A stretch of 64,000 bases of DNA from Ruminiclostridium herbifermentans (GTDB lineage: Bacteria; Bacillota; Clostridia; Acetivibrionales; DSM-1351): the NCBI RefSeq assembly GCF_005473905.2, contig NZ_CP061336.1, positions 4,518,501-4,582,500 of the forward strand, read 5' to 3'. Position 1 is the first letter of the stretch, and every line of letters starts with the position of its first letter. Under the pieces are notes generated by a model. It searched no databases, was not told the origin of the DNA, and saw only the letters and a list, made by a program, of their open reading frames with translations. Position numbers and translations under genes: made by a program. Below, in pieces: positions 26,299-36,272 of this stretch.

Positions 26299-28476
26299 TC
26301 ACTCCAATTTCTTTGAAGTACATATTCTCTTATATGCTGTATGAACAGCCTCGTTTATTTCAAAAGTAATACGTGAGGTTGTTTCTAGTTCTTCTACAGG
26401 AATGATTAATCCATCTCCATGCATAATATTCTCATATAAAGCAAGAATCTCTTCCTTCTGTCCTTTGCTTGGTGAGGATGTTTTTATTTTCTTTATCCTA
26501 ATATTTTCACCCACAATTGATTCATAATTGTTTAGAGTAATCTTTTTTCCATCAAAAGCGGCATACAACATTTCCTTTGGACAATTTTTTGAACCATTAG
26601 CAAAATAATTTAGCACAGCAATTGAGCCATCTTCATAGGTAATTGTAACGGAAACATTATCTTCTGCTTTGTAATAACCACGTGATGGTAACAAATAATT
26701 CACCGAAGTGCTAATAGGCTTTGATTCAATTAAGTAGCTAAATAAATCAATTATATGGCATCCTTCCCCTACTATTCGCCCTCCACCTTCCTTACCATGA
26801 ACCCAATGGTCTGGAGCAATATAGCCAGCATTCATATTATACTCTAAAAAAAGGCTGCCACTTCTATTCCTAACATGTCTCTTTATTTCCTCTGCATATT
26901 TAGAATATCGTCTGTTATACCCGACAAAAAATCTTTTGCCGCTATCCTTAATGGCCTTTGTTAATTCCATGAGTTCTTGTTCATTTAATGCAGGCGGCTT
27001 CTCCACAAATACATGCTTTCCAGCGCGTAACGCCTGTATTGCTATTTGCGCATGTAAATTATGGCGAGTTGATATGATTACCAATTGCACATCTGGGTCA
27101 TCTAATATATGTTGCATATTTGTTGTTGCATATTCAGCATTATACTGTGCCGCTAGAGAGGCTGCTGATATGCCTGTTCTACTCATTACTGCTTTTAAAT
27201 AAAACTTATTAGGATATTGTTTTAAATTTGGTAAATGCATTGAAGTTACAAAACTACCAGCACCAATTACAGCATAAGATATTGCACCTTCATTTCGTTT
27301 TTTCTTTTTACTATAGTTCATGACAATTTTATCTGTTGGATAATCATTCTTGGAATGAGATTCATGATATGAAAGAATTGCCAGCATGGGTGCATTTGGG
27401 GCATTTAGTGCCTGATATGCAGTATTTGCTCTTTCAACAGGATAAGGTTCTCCAAACAAATGTTTAATGCTAATTCTGCCCTCTTTTATCATGTCCAAAT
27501 AGCACTGCATATTTCTATTTTCTGTCCAGCGCACATAATCTATAGGATAATCCATACCCTCCTCTTCATAGCGTGAATCATATCTACCTGGACCATAAGA
27601 AGTAGCGATTTTAAATTCCAGCTCTTTAGCATAGATATCTGCACGATTTATTTCCATGCCACTAGTTCCAAGGAGTATAAATCGTCCTTTTCTCCTCAAC
27701 ATCTGAAAGCATTTGGACATTGGTTCACTGGATTTTGTAGCTGCTGTAAAAAGGACTGCATCTGCTCCCTTACCCCCAGTATACATCATAACTTTTGAAA
27801 CGATATCCTCTTTACCATTTATTACATCAATGTTGTTTTTCTCCTTCACTATTTGCATGCGCTTATCGTTAATATCAATACCAATCACGCGACAACCTGA
27901 AGCTACCAACATTTGAACTGCAAGTTGTCCAATAAGCCCTAATCCCATTACAACTACATTTTCTCCTATTTCAGGAGAAAGCACGCGTACACCTTGCAAA
28001 GCAATACTTCCAATAGCTACTGTTGATGCTTCCTCAAGACTAACACCATCAGGAATTGCAACAGTCAAATTTTTAGGAGTATAAGAATATCCTGCATGAC
28101 TAGCATATTTGTTACCTGCAATAGCTACAGCTTGTCCAACTTTAAATTCACTTACATTTTCACCCACTGCAATAATCGTTCCTGCAGCACTATACCCTAA
28201 AGCATTACCAAATGCCTCACCAGTTACCTTTTTAACTGTAGATCTAAATACACCAACCCCACGCTGCAATAAGATATCAAGTGCCATTCTTGCCTGTTTT
28301 GGATTTTCCAATGCACGCTTTATCAAACTTTTCTTTGCGTTCTTTACTGCACTCATTTCTGTGCCAACAGATATACATGAATATTCAACTTTAACAAGCA
28401 CACCATTTGAATCTAGTGTAGGATCAGCCACATCACGTGTAACAATATTCCCTTTGCTCAATACGGCCTGTTTCAT
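26299..28476 (-). CDS. Bi-domain oxidoreductase (zinc-ADH-like + Gfo/Idh/MocA)
   Basis: Fusion of two NAD(P)-dependent modules, probably modifying a nucleotide sugar or glycan precursor. Seen: 725 aa; medium-chain dehydrogenase-like part 1-370 with nucleotide-binding GLGLIG at 178-183 but without the structural-zinc cysteine cluster; Gfo/Idh/MocA part 395-725 with GAGSF at 405-409 and catalytic-type EKP at 492-494. The fused architecture is known from exopolysaccharide clusters next to heparinase II/III genes, as here. The start has AAAGGA upstream. A shorter, decayed relative is encoded two genes upstream (29095-30381). Confidence 0.92.
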   Translation of the reverse strand: MKQAVLSKGNIVTRDVADPTLDSNGVLVKVEYSCISVGTEMSAVKNAKKSLIKRALENPKQARMALDILLQRGVGVFRSTVKKVTGEAFGNALGYSAAGTIIAVGENVSEFKVGQAVAIAGNKYASHAGYSYTPKNLTVAIPDGVSLEEASTVAIGSIALQGVRVLSPEIGENVVVMGLGLIGQLAVQMLVASGCRVIGIDINDKRMQIVKEKNNIDVINGKEDIVSKVMMYTGGKGADAVLFTAATKSSEPMSKCFQMLRRKGRFILLGTSGMEINRADIYAKELEFKIATSYGPGRYDSRYEEEGMDYPIDYVRWTENRNMQCYLDMIKEGRISIKHLFGEPYPVERANTAYQALNAPNAPMLAILSYHESHSKNDYPTDKIVMNYSKKKKRNEGAISYAVIGAGSFVTSMHLPNLKQYPNKFYLKAVMSRTGISAASLAAQYNAEYATTNMQHILDDPDVQLVIISTRHNLHAQIAIQALRAGKHVFVEKPPALNEQELMELTKAIKDSGKRFFVGYNRRYSKYAEEIKRHVRNRSGSLFLEYNMNAGYIAPDHWVHGKEGGGRIVGEGCHIIDLFSYLIESKPISTSVNYLLPSRGYYKAEDNVSVTITYEDGSIAVLNYFANGSKNCPKEMLYAAFDGKKITLNNYESIVGENIRIKKIKTSSPSKGQKEEILALYENIMHGDGLIIPVEELETTSRITFEINEAVHTAYKRICTSKKLE

Positions 28477-28500
28477 TTCATATTTTCCTTTCAGTCAATT

Positions 28501-29064
28501 CTATTTCAGATTTAAATTGTATTTTGTTAAAATTTCTTGTCGTAATTGTAGAATTTTATTAGCTTCATGTTCTGTTTTTCCAATGGAGGTTAAATGTTCT
28601 AATAACTGTTCATCGGAATATCGTAGTTTAATTGGTTTGCATGGATTCCCAACACATACACAATACGGGGGTACATCCTTAGTTATTACCGATGCCGTTC
28701 CTACAATTGCACCTTCCATTATTCTAACCCCACGTAATATTGAAACATTTGCACCAATCCAAACATCATCCTCAATTGCTACTGGTTCGTTTTCAATTCT
28801 ACCCTGATTTTGAACAATTTGTGAAACTTTTGTATACTCGTGATCTCCTGATGTGATAAACACATTTGGTCCAATTAAAACATCATTTCCGATAGTAATA
28901 TTGCCACTGAAATATGCATTTCTGTTAATGAAAACATTTTTTCCTATCGTTATTGTGGAATAAGAAAAAAAAGAATTTTGAGGCGAGAAACGTATATCTT
29001 TTTCACATTTCTTAAACTTTTTAATATAATGATTTTTATATATTTTTTTTAATACTTTAATAAT
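28501..29064 (-). CDS. Hexapeptide-repeat acyltransferase with probable ATT start
   Basis: Left-handed beta-helix transferase, probably O- or N-acetylating a sugar of the exported glycan (WcaF/Maa-like). Seen: hexapeptide ladder ITIGKNVFINRNAYFSG, then ITIGNDVLIGPNVFI, IEDDVWIGANVSI and MEGAIVGTASVI; the His of TSGDHE fits the catalytic His; C-terminus VCVGNPCKPIKLRY typical. Start: a conventional start exists only at GTG 28863, which would cut off half of the helix. The frame is open from a TGA just before a GGGGGG ribosome site, and the only codon at proper distance is ATT at 29062-29064 (187 aa). An assembly error or a rare initiation codon are both possible. Confidence 0.7.
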   Translation of the reverse strand: MIKVLKKIYKNHYIKKFKKCEKDIRFSPQNSFFSYSTITIGKNVFINRNAYFSGNITIGNDVLIGPNVFITSGDHEYTKVSQIVQNQGRIENEPVAIEDDVWIGANVSILRGVRIMEGAIVGTASVITKDVPPYCVCVGNPCKPIKLRYSDEQLLEHLTSIGKTEHEANKILQLRQEILTKYNLNLK

Positions 29065-29094
29065 TTTAACTTCCCCCCTTCACTTGAATTGAAA

Positions 29095-30381
29095 TTATTT
29101 AATTGTTTCGTATAGATACTTTTTATTTTTGTAAAATTGCTTCCATATATGGATGTTTTCAGCATACTTTAAATCCACTTCAATATTAACATTACTGTCT
29201 ATAGATACTTCCTTTATACTAGATGAATAAAACATAATTTTCCCATCGGATTTATAACTAGCACTCTGCCCATCCCAATTCAACTCATATTTTTTATTAA
29301 GTTCACTAAATCCTGTAATAACATTTATAACTGCCACACAGCCATCTTCAAATGTAAATGAAACCGAATGGTTTTGCTCAATATCTCCAGAAAACTCTAT
29401 ATGTGCAACTCGAGAATTTATTATATAAGTAGCCTCAACTAATGAATGCTCTATATTACTGATATCTGCTCTGTCACAGAAGCACGTTATCTGAAGTAAT
29501 GCAGGCTCAATATGCTTCTCAAACAATTCAGATAATTTTTTTACATATGAAAATACAGATGCTTTAATAGTTTGATTAAAATCGTTACCCTCTTCCTTAA
29601 TATTCCTTATACCATTTTCACCTGTGATGCTTGAGAGCCTGCCTTTTCCCATAATATCTAGACAAAATTCCGCATCATACTTTAATGTATCTCTAACATA
29701 TCCATATGGGTATATAATTTGGGAAAGTTGAAAATCTTCATCATAATAGCCCTTCCCAATATCCTTTATTATTTCAATAGTATCCGTAGCGAGGGAAACA
29801 TCACTATCACTATTTGAATCTGGAATGAGATATATTTTTGTTCCGCAACCGAATTTTTCAAAATCCATTATGCTTTTATTTCCAAACAAAATAACCGCAT
29901 CTATATGATTAGTTGAACTTTCATTAATAACATTACATCCAAATAACTCTATAAGATATTTTAACTTGTTTATATATTCGCTATAGCCTAATATAAGAAC
30001 ATTTTCACCAAGTTTTAATGACATTCTTTTAACAATATTTATAAATGGAAGATACGTTATACAATGAGCGGCATCATCCAAAGAAATATTTTTTGGTATA
30101 TAGACAATACAATTCTGTGAAGTTACTATCTCATTTGATATATTCTGTTTGCAGAAACCAAAAAAAGCAACACACTGTCCAATATGATATTCGCCGCAGC
30201 TTTCTCCTGCTTTTATAATAGTTCCAACACCACAAACAAAAAGAGGTGTATCCATTTCGTTTGCGTTTTCAACAAAAATATTTGCAAACCCAGGATATTG
30301 AAGAAATCTATACGCATCCTGTGCAATCGAATAAACATTAATATATATTCTTTGTTCTATGTCTATCGGATAATCCTTCAT
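29095..30381 (-). CDS. Decayed paralogue of the bi-domain oxidoreductase
   Basis: 428 aa from ATG 30381 (GGGGACA upstream). Collinear with the 725-aa protein at 26299-28476: CGVGTIIKAGESCGEYHIGQ matches its SAAGTIIAVGENVSEFKVGQ region; LGENVLILGYSEYI stands where it has IGENVVVMGLGLIG; PYGYVRDTLKYD stands for PIDYVRWTENRN; VSFTFEDGCVAVIN for VSVTITYEDGSIAVLN. The GxGxxG dinucleotide motif is lost, and the Rossmann half of the Gfo/Idh domain, including EKP, is missing. It is therefore probably catalytically dead, perhaps a partner or regulator of the intact enzyme. It is unbroken and has a good ribosome site, so it is translated rather than a pseudogene. Confidence 0.72.
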   Translation of the reverse strand: MKDYPIDIEQRIYINVYSIAQDAYRFLQYPGFANIFVENANEMDTPLFVCGVGTIIKAGESCGEYHIGQCVAFFGFCKQNISNEIVTSQNCIVYIPKNISLDDAAHCITYLPFINIVKRMSLKLGENVLILGYSEYINKLKYLIELFGCNVINESSTNHIDAVILFGNKSIMDFEKFGCGTKIYLIPDSNSDSDVSLATDTIEIIKDIGKGYYDEDFQLSQIIYPYGYVRDTLKYDAEFCLDIMGKGRLSSITGENGIRNIKEEGNDFNQTIKASVFSYVKKLSELFEKHIEPALLQITCFCDRADISNIEHSLVEATYIINSRVAHIEFSGDIEQNHSVSFTFEDGCVAVINVITGFSELNKKYELNWDGQSASYKSDGKIMFYSSSIKEVSIDSNVNIEVDLKYAENIHIWKQFYKNKKYLYETIK

Positions 30382-30570
30382 AATTATGTCCCCACTTCGC
30401 ATTTAGTAAAAACTATTTAAATACTAGCACGGACTCAACGCCTCCTTCAATAAATATTTTTTAATAAATATTTTTTATTCCTATAATTTCAGTCAAAGCA
30501 CAAAATAGCAAACCATATTGGTCTATGATGGTTATTATGATTTTTACAGCTTAAGTGAAAGAGCTTATTT

Positions 30571-31824
30571 TCAAACTTCACCTTCCAGTTTATGATATTT
30601 CCCACAATAAAACACTCTCATACCAAGGTTAACTCCAAGAACAATTACACGAGATACAGCTCCACCTATTGCTCCAAATGGAATAATTAACGCAAAGCTA
30701 AATAAAATGTTCCCAATGAATCCCATAACAGCACAATTTCTTATTTCCTTAGCCATGCCCTTTGCATTCATAAAGCTTGTATACAGTGTAGTAACTCCTC
30801 GAATTGCATAAGACAAAATTGTTACAGGTAAAATATATATCATCGGCATATATTCATTCCCAAGAAAATACTTAATAACAACAAAACTTATCCCATAGCA
30901 ACCTATACATGAAGCCAAGGTAACAAGTACTAAATACATAATATATTTATTATCAATTTTGTTTTTATTTGAAAATCTACGATATAAGCTTTGAGAAAGA
31001 CTGTTTCCTATAACGTTAATAGGTGCAGATATAGTATTTGATAGAGTATAATGAGCAACCGATGCAAGAGGATAAAAATAACCAAGTATCAGCGAATCTA
31101 TTCCTAATGTTGGAAAGAAAATTATTCTGGAAAAATATATTGTCCAGCCCCTTTCCTTTTGTTCCTTTTTAAACTCTTGCCACTCTTCCTTATAAAATCG
31201 TAAATATTTAAAGTAAATAATGACTACAGGTACTAAAACTACTAGCATTCTTGTCCCGTACTCTACTATAACTGCAGACCTCACATTAAATATTCCTATG
31301 TAATACATTGCAATCATAAGAACAAAATAAATCATTGAATACAGTGCTAGTTGTACAGATGCCTCTTTAATTCTTCCCAAAGCATAACACACTTGGTTAT
31401 ATATGGCTAAAATGATATTGTATCCAACAAACGGCAAAGTAATGCGAATAAGTATCGCAGCCTGCGGATCCCCAAAAAAAGGCACAAAAAAACTTACTAT
31501 AAACATAAAAATACTATATAAAAAAGAAAGCAATATTCCTATTAATAATGTCAACCCAGCTATACGTTTTTTAGAGTTCTCATCTTCATGAGTTATAATC
31601 AATCTTGCACCCGTATTATCAACACCAAAAATAAAGAAAGTTGAAAAAAATGATACAAGACTTAAAACATACCCTATTAGTCCAATTTCATCAATGCTGA
31701 GCATCTTAGGACGAATTAGATATATAAATAACATAAATGAAAGCCCGATTCCTTCAGCAAAAAACATTAGCAGGCTTTCATATAGTATTCTATTATTTTT
31801 ATTTTTTCTTAATAGATACTTCAT
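30571..31824 (-). CDS. Wzx-type polysaccharide flippase (MOP superfamily)
   Basis: Moves lipid-linked repeat units across the membrane. Seen: 417 aa with about twelve hydrophobic segments, opening with NRILYESLLMFFAEGIGLSF and containing the GVDNTGARL segment and the conserved charged residues of MATE/Wzx proteins. Start: the open frame runs from 31917 and would overlap the upstream wzy gene by 53 bp. ATG at 31824 has AAAGGAT and is chosen (MKYLLRKNKNN). It is next to the polymerase, as is usual for Wzx/Wzy systems. Repeat-unit specificity cannot be read from sequence. Confidence 0.87.
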   Translation of the reverse strand: MKYLLRKNKNNRILYESLLMFFAEGIGLSFMLFIYLIRPKMLSIDEIGLIGYVLSLVSFFSTFFIFGVDNTGARLIITHEDENSKKRIAGLTLLIGILLSFLYSIFMFIVSFFVPFFGDPQAAILIRITLPFVGYNIILAIYNQVCYALGRIKEASVQLALYSMIYFVLMIAMYYIGIFNVRSAVIVEYGTRMLVVLVPVVIIYFKYLRFYKEEWQEFKKEQKERGWTIYFSRIIFFPTLGIDSLILGYFYPLASVAHYTLSNTISAPINVIGNSLSQSLYRRFSNKNKIDNKYIMYLVLVTLASCIGCYGISFVVIKYFLGNEYMPMIYILPVTILSYAIRGVTTLYTSFMNAKGMAKEIRNCAVMGFIGNILFSFALIIPFGAIGGAVSRVIVLGVNLGMRVFYCGKYHKLEGEV

Positions 31825-31864
31825 TTTTATCCTTTCTACCACAGCAAAATTCATTATACGCATT

Positions 31865-33226
31865 TTACGTGGACGCATCAAAACTTTTACCCAACTTCTT
31901 AATTTTTCTATCAGCACTTACTATCCCTGTTTTAGTCATATAATAAAAATATATTAGTGCAAACCAATAACCATATGTCAACATAACGGAAAACACATTT
32001 CCATTCAATATATACTCTGCAGATGTTATTATTACTGGCAGGACACAGGCAGAAGGAATATTTGTAGATACTTTATCAAGAAGTCTAAACATTATTACCA
32101 TAAATAAAGGATATAAAATTAATCCAAGAATCCCAAAATTACCAAATGCATCAGCAACAGTTCCTGCAGGGACGTTGGCATCTGGCCTGTCGTATAGTAA
32201 ATCACCCATGAACGAAGAAAAATTATCAGCATATGGAATCTTTACACCATAGTTTTTAAGCCATCTCATAAAGCTGTTACGCAAATATAGCTTTTCATTA
32301 CTAATAAAAAATTCGATATATCCCCAGCAATTATAACTAGTTGTGAAAAGTACTCTTCTAACAATATAATTTGCAATAAAAACAGAATTAAATAATTTAT
32401 ACATAGAATAACCTAAAACAGTAATTCCAGCCAAACCAAAAGGAAGATATTTAAAATACTTATGACTGTTTATAAGTATTACTCCAATAATTGAAAATGC
32501 AAAAGCAAAAAGATACGTCTTTGTTCCAGCAAGTGAAAATGTTATAATCTGTGCAAATGTAAATACTCCTAGAACAATAAATTTTTTATTTTTTAATGCT
32601 ATAGCAGCACTAACTGGAAAAACAATATTTCCTGCCCATGGAATTAATCTAGATAAAATTGGTCCAAAGGAATTCTCTTTAGCAGCCGCTCTCAAATCAT
32701 AAACTATACTTAAATCCAGAGTTATATACAAACCATTATAGTACGCAGAAAACACTACAATAAGTATTAAAAATGCAAATGGAACAAACTTAACACATTT
32801 TATAGTAATCTTGTTATTAGTGGATTTTATTCTTTTAATTTTAATCTTACAGATAAAAGGATATAAAGCTATCATTATAAACCAAAATAAAGAAGAATAT
32901 AACAAGAAATAATGAGGCAGCCCCATTCCATAATATAATGAAGTATTAGGAATATATGACATGATGTACAAAAGCAAAATCATTATAGAAGAAGGATTTC
33001 TTGAATTAAAAACAGTAGCGAATAAACTTGTAATAATAATCAATACTAAATACGACAGAATTAAATTTGTATTATTAGGGGTATACTCAAATTTATAATT
33101 TTGGTATAACACACAAATCATATTCTTATACGCATAATCAAGAGAAATTCTAAAGGCCAATACGCCTAAAATCAATATGATATTTATTTTTTTTGGTGGT
33201 CTGATATTATTACCATTACATTCCAT
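31865..33226 (-). CDS. Wzy-type oligosaccharide repeat unit polymerase
   Basis: Integral membrane protein expected to join repeat units outside the membrane. Seen: 453 aa, about eleven to twelve hydrophobic segments and a large external loop at about 280-360 rich in aromatic and charged residues (FFISNEKLYLRNSFMRW, then DANVPAGTVADAFGNFG), as in the O-antigen polymerase family. The AGTVADAFGNFGILG stretch is typical of polymerases of this type. Sequences are poorly conserved, so the call rests on topology and its place between a flippase and a glycosyltransferase. Confidence 0.8.
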   Translation of the reverse strand: MECNGNNIRPPKKINIILILGVLAFRISLDYAYKNMICVLYQNYKFEYTPNNTNLILSYLVLIIITSLFATVFNSRNPSSIMILLLYIMSYIPNTSLYYGMGLPHYFLLYSSLFWFIMIALYPFICKIKIKRIKSTNNKITIKCVKFVPFAFLILIVVFSAYYNGLYITLDLSIVYDLRAAAKENSFGPILSRLIPWAGNIVFPVSAAIALKNKKFIVLGVFTFAQIITFSLAGTKTYLFAFAFSIIGVILINSHKYFKYLPFGLAGITVLGYSMYKLFNSVFIANYIVRRVLFTTSYNCWGYIEFFISNEKLYLRNSFMRWLKNYGVKIPYADNFSSFMGDLLYDRPDANVPAGTVADAFGNFGILGLILYPLFMVIMFRLLDKVSTNIPSACVLPVIITSAEYILNGNVFSVMLTYGYWFALIYFYYMTKTGIVSADRKIKKLGKSFDAST

Positions 33227-33244
33227 ATTTTAGCGTATACCCCT

Positions 33245-34375
33245 TTATTGTATCAGTTCAATCATTTGCTTTAATAGTTTTTGATTATATAGTTCAATGT
33301 CTATATCTGCCTTGTGTAATCTACAGTTTTTAACAATATACTCATAATATTCCTTATCTGTTGATAATCTATGTAATACTTTTTCTAATTCACTTAAATC
33401 AGTATGGCTGACAGCAACTCCTACTCCCCATTTTTCCACAAGTTCAGCTAGGTACGTTCCCTTTGCAACAATAATTGGGAGTTCACAGTAGATGGCCTCA
33501 TACAATTTATTTGGCAGAGCAATTCTTACATTTGCATTGTCCGCGTCGTATACCGCATATACACAATCTACTCTACCGTACAATTGTGCAATATCGTTAT
33601 TATAATTATATTTTCCAAAAAAATCAACAAATTGCTTTTCACTACAGTAATTCGTAATTTCTATATATTCATCCTGTGTCCCGCCTGCACCTGCAAATAA
33701 TACACTAACGTCTTGTGATTCTGCAGCGTCAACTAACATCTTCATTTGATTTAAATATCTGATTCCACCAATGAAACCAACGGTAAATCTCCCATTCTCT
33801 TTATGAATATAAGACTTAAACGCAGATAAATCTGGCATATTTGGAATGAATAAAACTCTATCTTTAGAAATTATTTTTTTATAGTACTTCTCAAAAAACA
33901 TGTCCGAGGTTAATACTAAAAGTTTAACCTTTTTTAATAGTACCTTTTCAATAAACTTAACAACATTGCTTTTAATTGACTGCATAGCTGTTGTTGCTTC
34001 TTCAATAAATACTTTACGTAAGTCTGCAACCTCATATATAATTTTTGTTCTGTTAAAAACTGAATATAATACTGAAATTAGCAGTGAATCTAATCCCTCA
34101 GTATAAATACATGAAGGACGTATTGTACGCAGTTTTTTTATTGCTTTAACAGCATATAAAATTGAATACCTAATTCTATATAAAATATTGCTTGAATCAG
34201 GCATATCCATATCAAATATTGTATTTTCAATATCTAAATGATACGGCTCCCATATGTTTGCAGATTTCCTTCTCACGCATATTAATGCCGTAGTCCCAAC
34301 TTCTTTAGCGACACCAATTCTCTTATTCATACGAGGGTTTGGAACATGCGATAATAAAAATACAACCGTTTTCAA
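33245..34375 (-). CDS. Family 4-like glycosyltransferase
   Basis: Transfers a sugar onto the growing repeat unit at the inner face of the membrane. Seen: 376 aa from TTG 34375 (AGGAGAG six bases upstream; the frame reaches 34414 without support); GT-B fold with FLLSHVPNPRMNKRI at the N-terminus and the C-terminal nucleotide-sugar site near ALPNKLYEAIYCELPIIV (P-x-KL-YE-a motif). The donor is not predictable. It is 11 bp from the acetyltransferase upstream. Confidence 0.85.
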   Translation of the reverse strand: MKTVVFLLSHVPNPRMNKRIGVAKEVGTTALICVRRKSANIWEPYHLDIENTIFDMDMPDSSNILYRIRYSILYAVKAIKKLRTIRPSCIYTEGLDSLLISVLYSVFNRTKIIYEVADLRKVFIEEATTAMQSIKSNVVKFIEKVLLKKVKLLVLTSDMFFEKYYKKIISKDRVLFIPNMPDLSAFKSYIHKENGRFTVGFIGGIRYLNQMKMLVDAAESQDVSVLFAGAGGTQDEYIEITNYCSEKQFVDFFGKYNYNNDIAQLYGRVDCVYAVYDADNANVRIALPNKLYEAIYCELPIIVAKGTYLAELVEKWGVGVAVSHTDLSELEKVLHRLSTDKEYYEYIVKNCRLHKADIDIELYNQKLLKQMIELIQ

Positions 34376-34386
34376 TCTTATCTCTC

Positions 34387-34842
34387 CTAAAAAATATTCT
34401 TCAACAAAGACCATATTTTCGTATCAATATTTCTAATAACTTTTGCCGGCACTCCTGCTACAATACAATTATCTGGAACATCCTTGTTTACAACAGAATT
34501 AGTTCCAATAATAACATTATTACCAACTCTAATTTTCCCAATTATTCTCGAACCAGCAGAGATATATACATCATCCCCAATTGTAGGTATATCTTCAGGG
34601 TCGAGCGATCGACCAATGGTAACACCCTGTCCAATTATTACACGCTCTCCGATAATAGCTCTGCTATGTACAACAACACCAATGCCGCCATAAGCAAATC
34701 GGCTTCCATTTCCAATCTCAGCCGAATATGGTACTACGGAATTAAACAGCAGAAATATTAGCCCCTTGGTGATTTGTGGAATAACAGGAATCCTTCTCTT
34801 ATAGCACCAATGTCCTAATTTATATAAATCTATAGCATTCAT
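34387..34842 (-). CDS. Serine-acetyltransferase-like hexapeptide transferase
   Basis: Probably acetylates a sugar or its carrier-linked intermediate. Seen: 151 aa; a short helical N-terminus with the DLYKLGHWCYKR pattern found in polysaccharide-cluster CysE-like proteins; then hexapeptide repeats with GGIGVVVHSRAIIGERVIIGQ (catalytic-type His), IGDDVYISAG and VGNNVIIGTN; C-terminus VAGVPAKVIR. Too short for a true serine O-acetyltransferase. Its ATG shares one base with the stop of the upstream dehydrogenase (TAATG), so the two are translationally coupled. Confidence 0.87.
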   Translation of the reverse strand: MNAIDLYKLGHWCYKRRIPVIPQITKGLIFLLFNSVVPYSAEIGNGSRFAYGGIGVVVHSRAIIGERVIIGQGVTIGRSLDPEDIPTIGDDVYISAGSRIIGKIRVGNNVIIGTNSVVNKDVPDNCIVAGVPAKVIRNIDTKIWSLLKNIF

Positions 34843-36062
34843 TAAAGTCTGTATCTCCCCTCAAGATCACAAATATTTCTTGTATCAAGAATAATCTTTC
34901 CCTTAAGCTTGTACATCTTTTCTTTAATTTCACTATGTGCAACCAAAATAACTACGATATCTACATTATTCAAGAATTCATCAAAATCATGATACTGATT
35001 TTCAACAATATCCTTCTTAACCCAAGGGTCATAAACCTTGACGCCACTTGCAAGATGTCGTTCCATACATCTAAGCATCTGTAGTGTAGGACTTTCACGT
35101 ACATCATCAACATCTTCTTTATAGGTAAGTCCATATAGACCTACACGTGAAACATCCTTTATACCCTTCTCCTTCATAATATCGTGAATTCTCTCAAGTA
35201 CATATTCAGGCATGGAATCATTAATCTTTCTTGCTGCCAGAATAATATTAGCCAATCCAGGATAATCACCTACTAAAAACCATGGGTCAACAGAAATACA
35301 GTGTCCGCCTACACCAGGTCCAGGAGAAAGAATATTAACACGCGGATGCTTATTTGCAATTCGGATTATTTCATAAACATCCATATTATCACTATGACAT
35401 ATTTTAGCGAGCTCATTCGCATATGCAATATTTATATCTCGAAATGTATTTTCTACAACTTTTGTCATCTCAGCAGTTCTGATATCAGTTACAACAATTT
35501 CTCCTTCACAGAATGAAGAATAAAGTTCTTTCACTCTTTCTCCAATAGCTTTACTGTCTGAACCTATAGTTCTTGAATTATGTTTTAATTCATACACCAT
35601 ATTACCTGGAATAATTCGTTCTGGTGCATGAACAAGATGAATATCTTCTCCTATTACGAAACCATTAGCCTCTACAATTGGACGTACAAATTTGTCAATT
35701 GTTCCTGGTGAAACCGTAGATTCAATAATTACAATTGCACCTTTAGGGCAAACTTCCATTACATTTTTTACAGCTTGTATAACGTAGCAAGCATCTATTT
35801 TCTTACTATTTTTATCGTAAGGAGTAGGTACTGCAACAATATATACCATTGTAGATATATATTCTGTAGAAAATTTTATACCTTTTGAAATGGCATTAAC
35901 AAATAAATCATAAAGACCTTCTTCTTCAAAGGTTATCTCTCCAGCATTTAGCTGAGAAACAAGTTCTTTATTATAGTCAGTTCCAACAACCTCAACACCA
36001 TGCGTCGCTAACATTAATGCAGTAGGTAGCCCTATGTAGCCAAGTCCGATTACATTAACCAT
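34842..36062 (-). CDS. wecC: UDP-N-acetyl-D-mannosamine dehydrogenase-like (WecC type)
   Basis: Oxidises UDP-ManNAc (or a related UDP-HexNAc) twice with NAD to the uronic acid, giving the glycan negative charge. Seen: 406 aa; N-terminal NAD site VIGLGYIGLPTA; PTP near 79-81; K201 and N205 in the EMTKVVENTFRD helix; catalytic Cys255 in VGGHCISVDPWFLV, wording typical of WecC rather than of UDP-glucose dehydrogenase; C-terminal UDP-binding domain with GLTYKEDVDDVRESP. No UDP-GlcNAc 2-epimerase is in this window, so the ManNAc supply would come from elsewhere. Confidence 0.9.
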   Translation of the reverse strand: MVNVIGLGYIGLPTALMLATHGVEVVGTDYNKELVSQLNAGEITFEEEGLYDLFVNAISKGIKFSTEYISTMVYIVAVPTPYDKNSKKIDACYVIQAVKNVMEVCPKGAIVIIESTVSPGTIDKFVRPIVEANGFVIGEDIHLVHAPERIIPGNMVYELKHNSRTIGSDSKAIGERVKELYSSFCEGEIVVTDIRTAEMTKVVENTFRDINIAYANELAKICHSDNMDVYEIIRIANKHPRVNILSPGPGVGGHCISVDPWFLVGDYPGLANIILAARKINDSMPEYVLERIHDIMKEKGIKDVSRVGLYGLTYKEDVDDVRESPTLQMLRCMERHLASGVKVYDPWVKKDIVENQYHDFDEFLNNVDIVVILVAHSEIKEKMYKLKGKIILDTRNICDLEGRYRL

Positions 36063-36272
36063 ATTAATCCCTTTCTTTCACGTAGTTATATATTTATAAA
36101 TCAAATTCATGCAATTATTTCTAATCCAACTATCCATTGATAAGTTTAACACCCGCGACTTTTCAACTGGAAAAGCTGAATAAGTTACTAATATAATTTC
36201 AAACAATTATTTTAGTAATATTATCTCATATATTAAACTTCTTTATTCTACCAATAAAATTTATATAAGTGC

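Noticed and set aside
28501-28863. 120-aa acyltransferase starting at GTG 28863
   Set aside because: The hexapeptide ladder clearly continues upstream in frame, so this start would remove half of the fold.
29095-30381. Pseudogene call for the short oxidoreductase relative
   Set aside because: The frame is intact over 428 codons with a good ribosome site, so decay of catalytic motifs is better read as a pseudo-enzyme.
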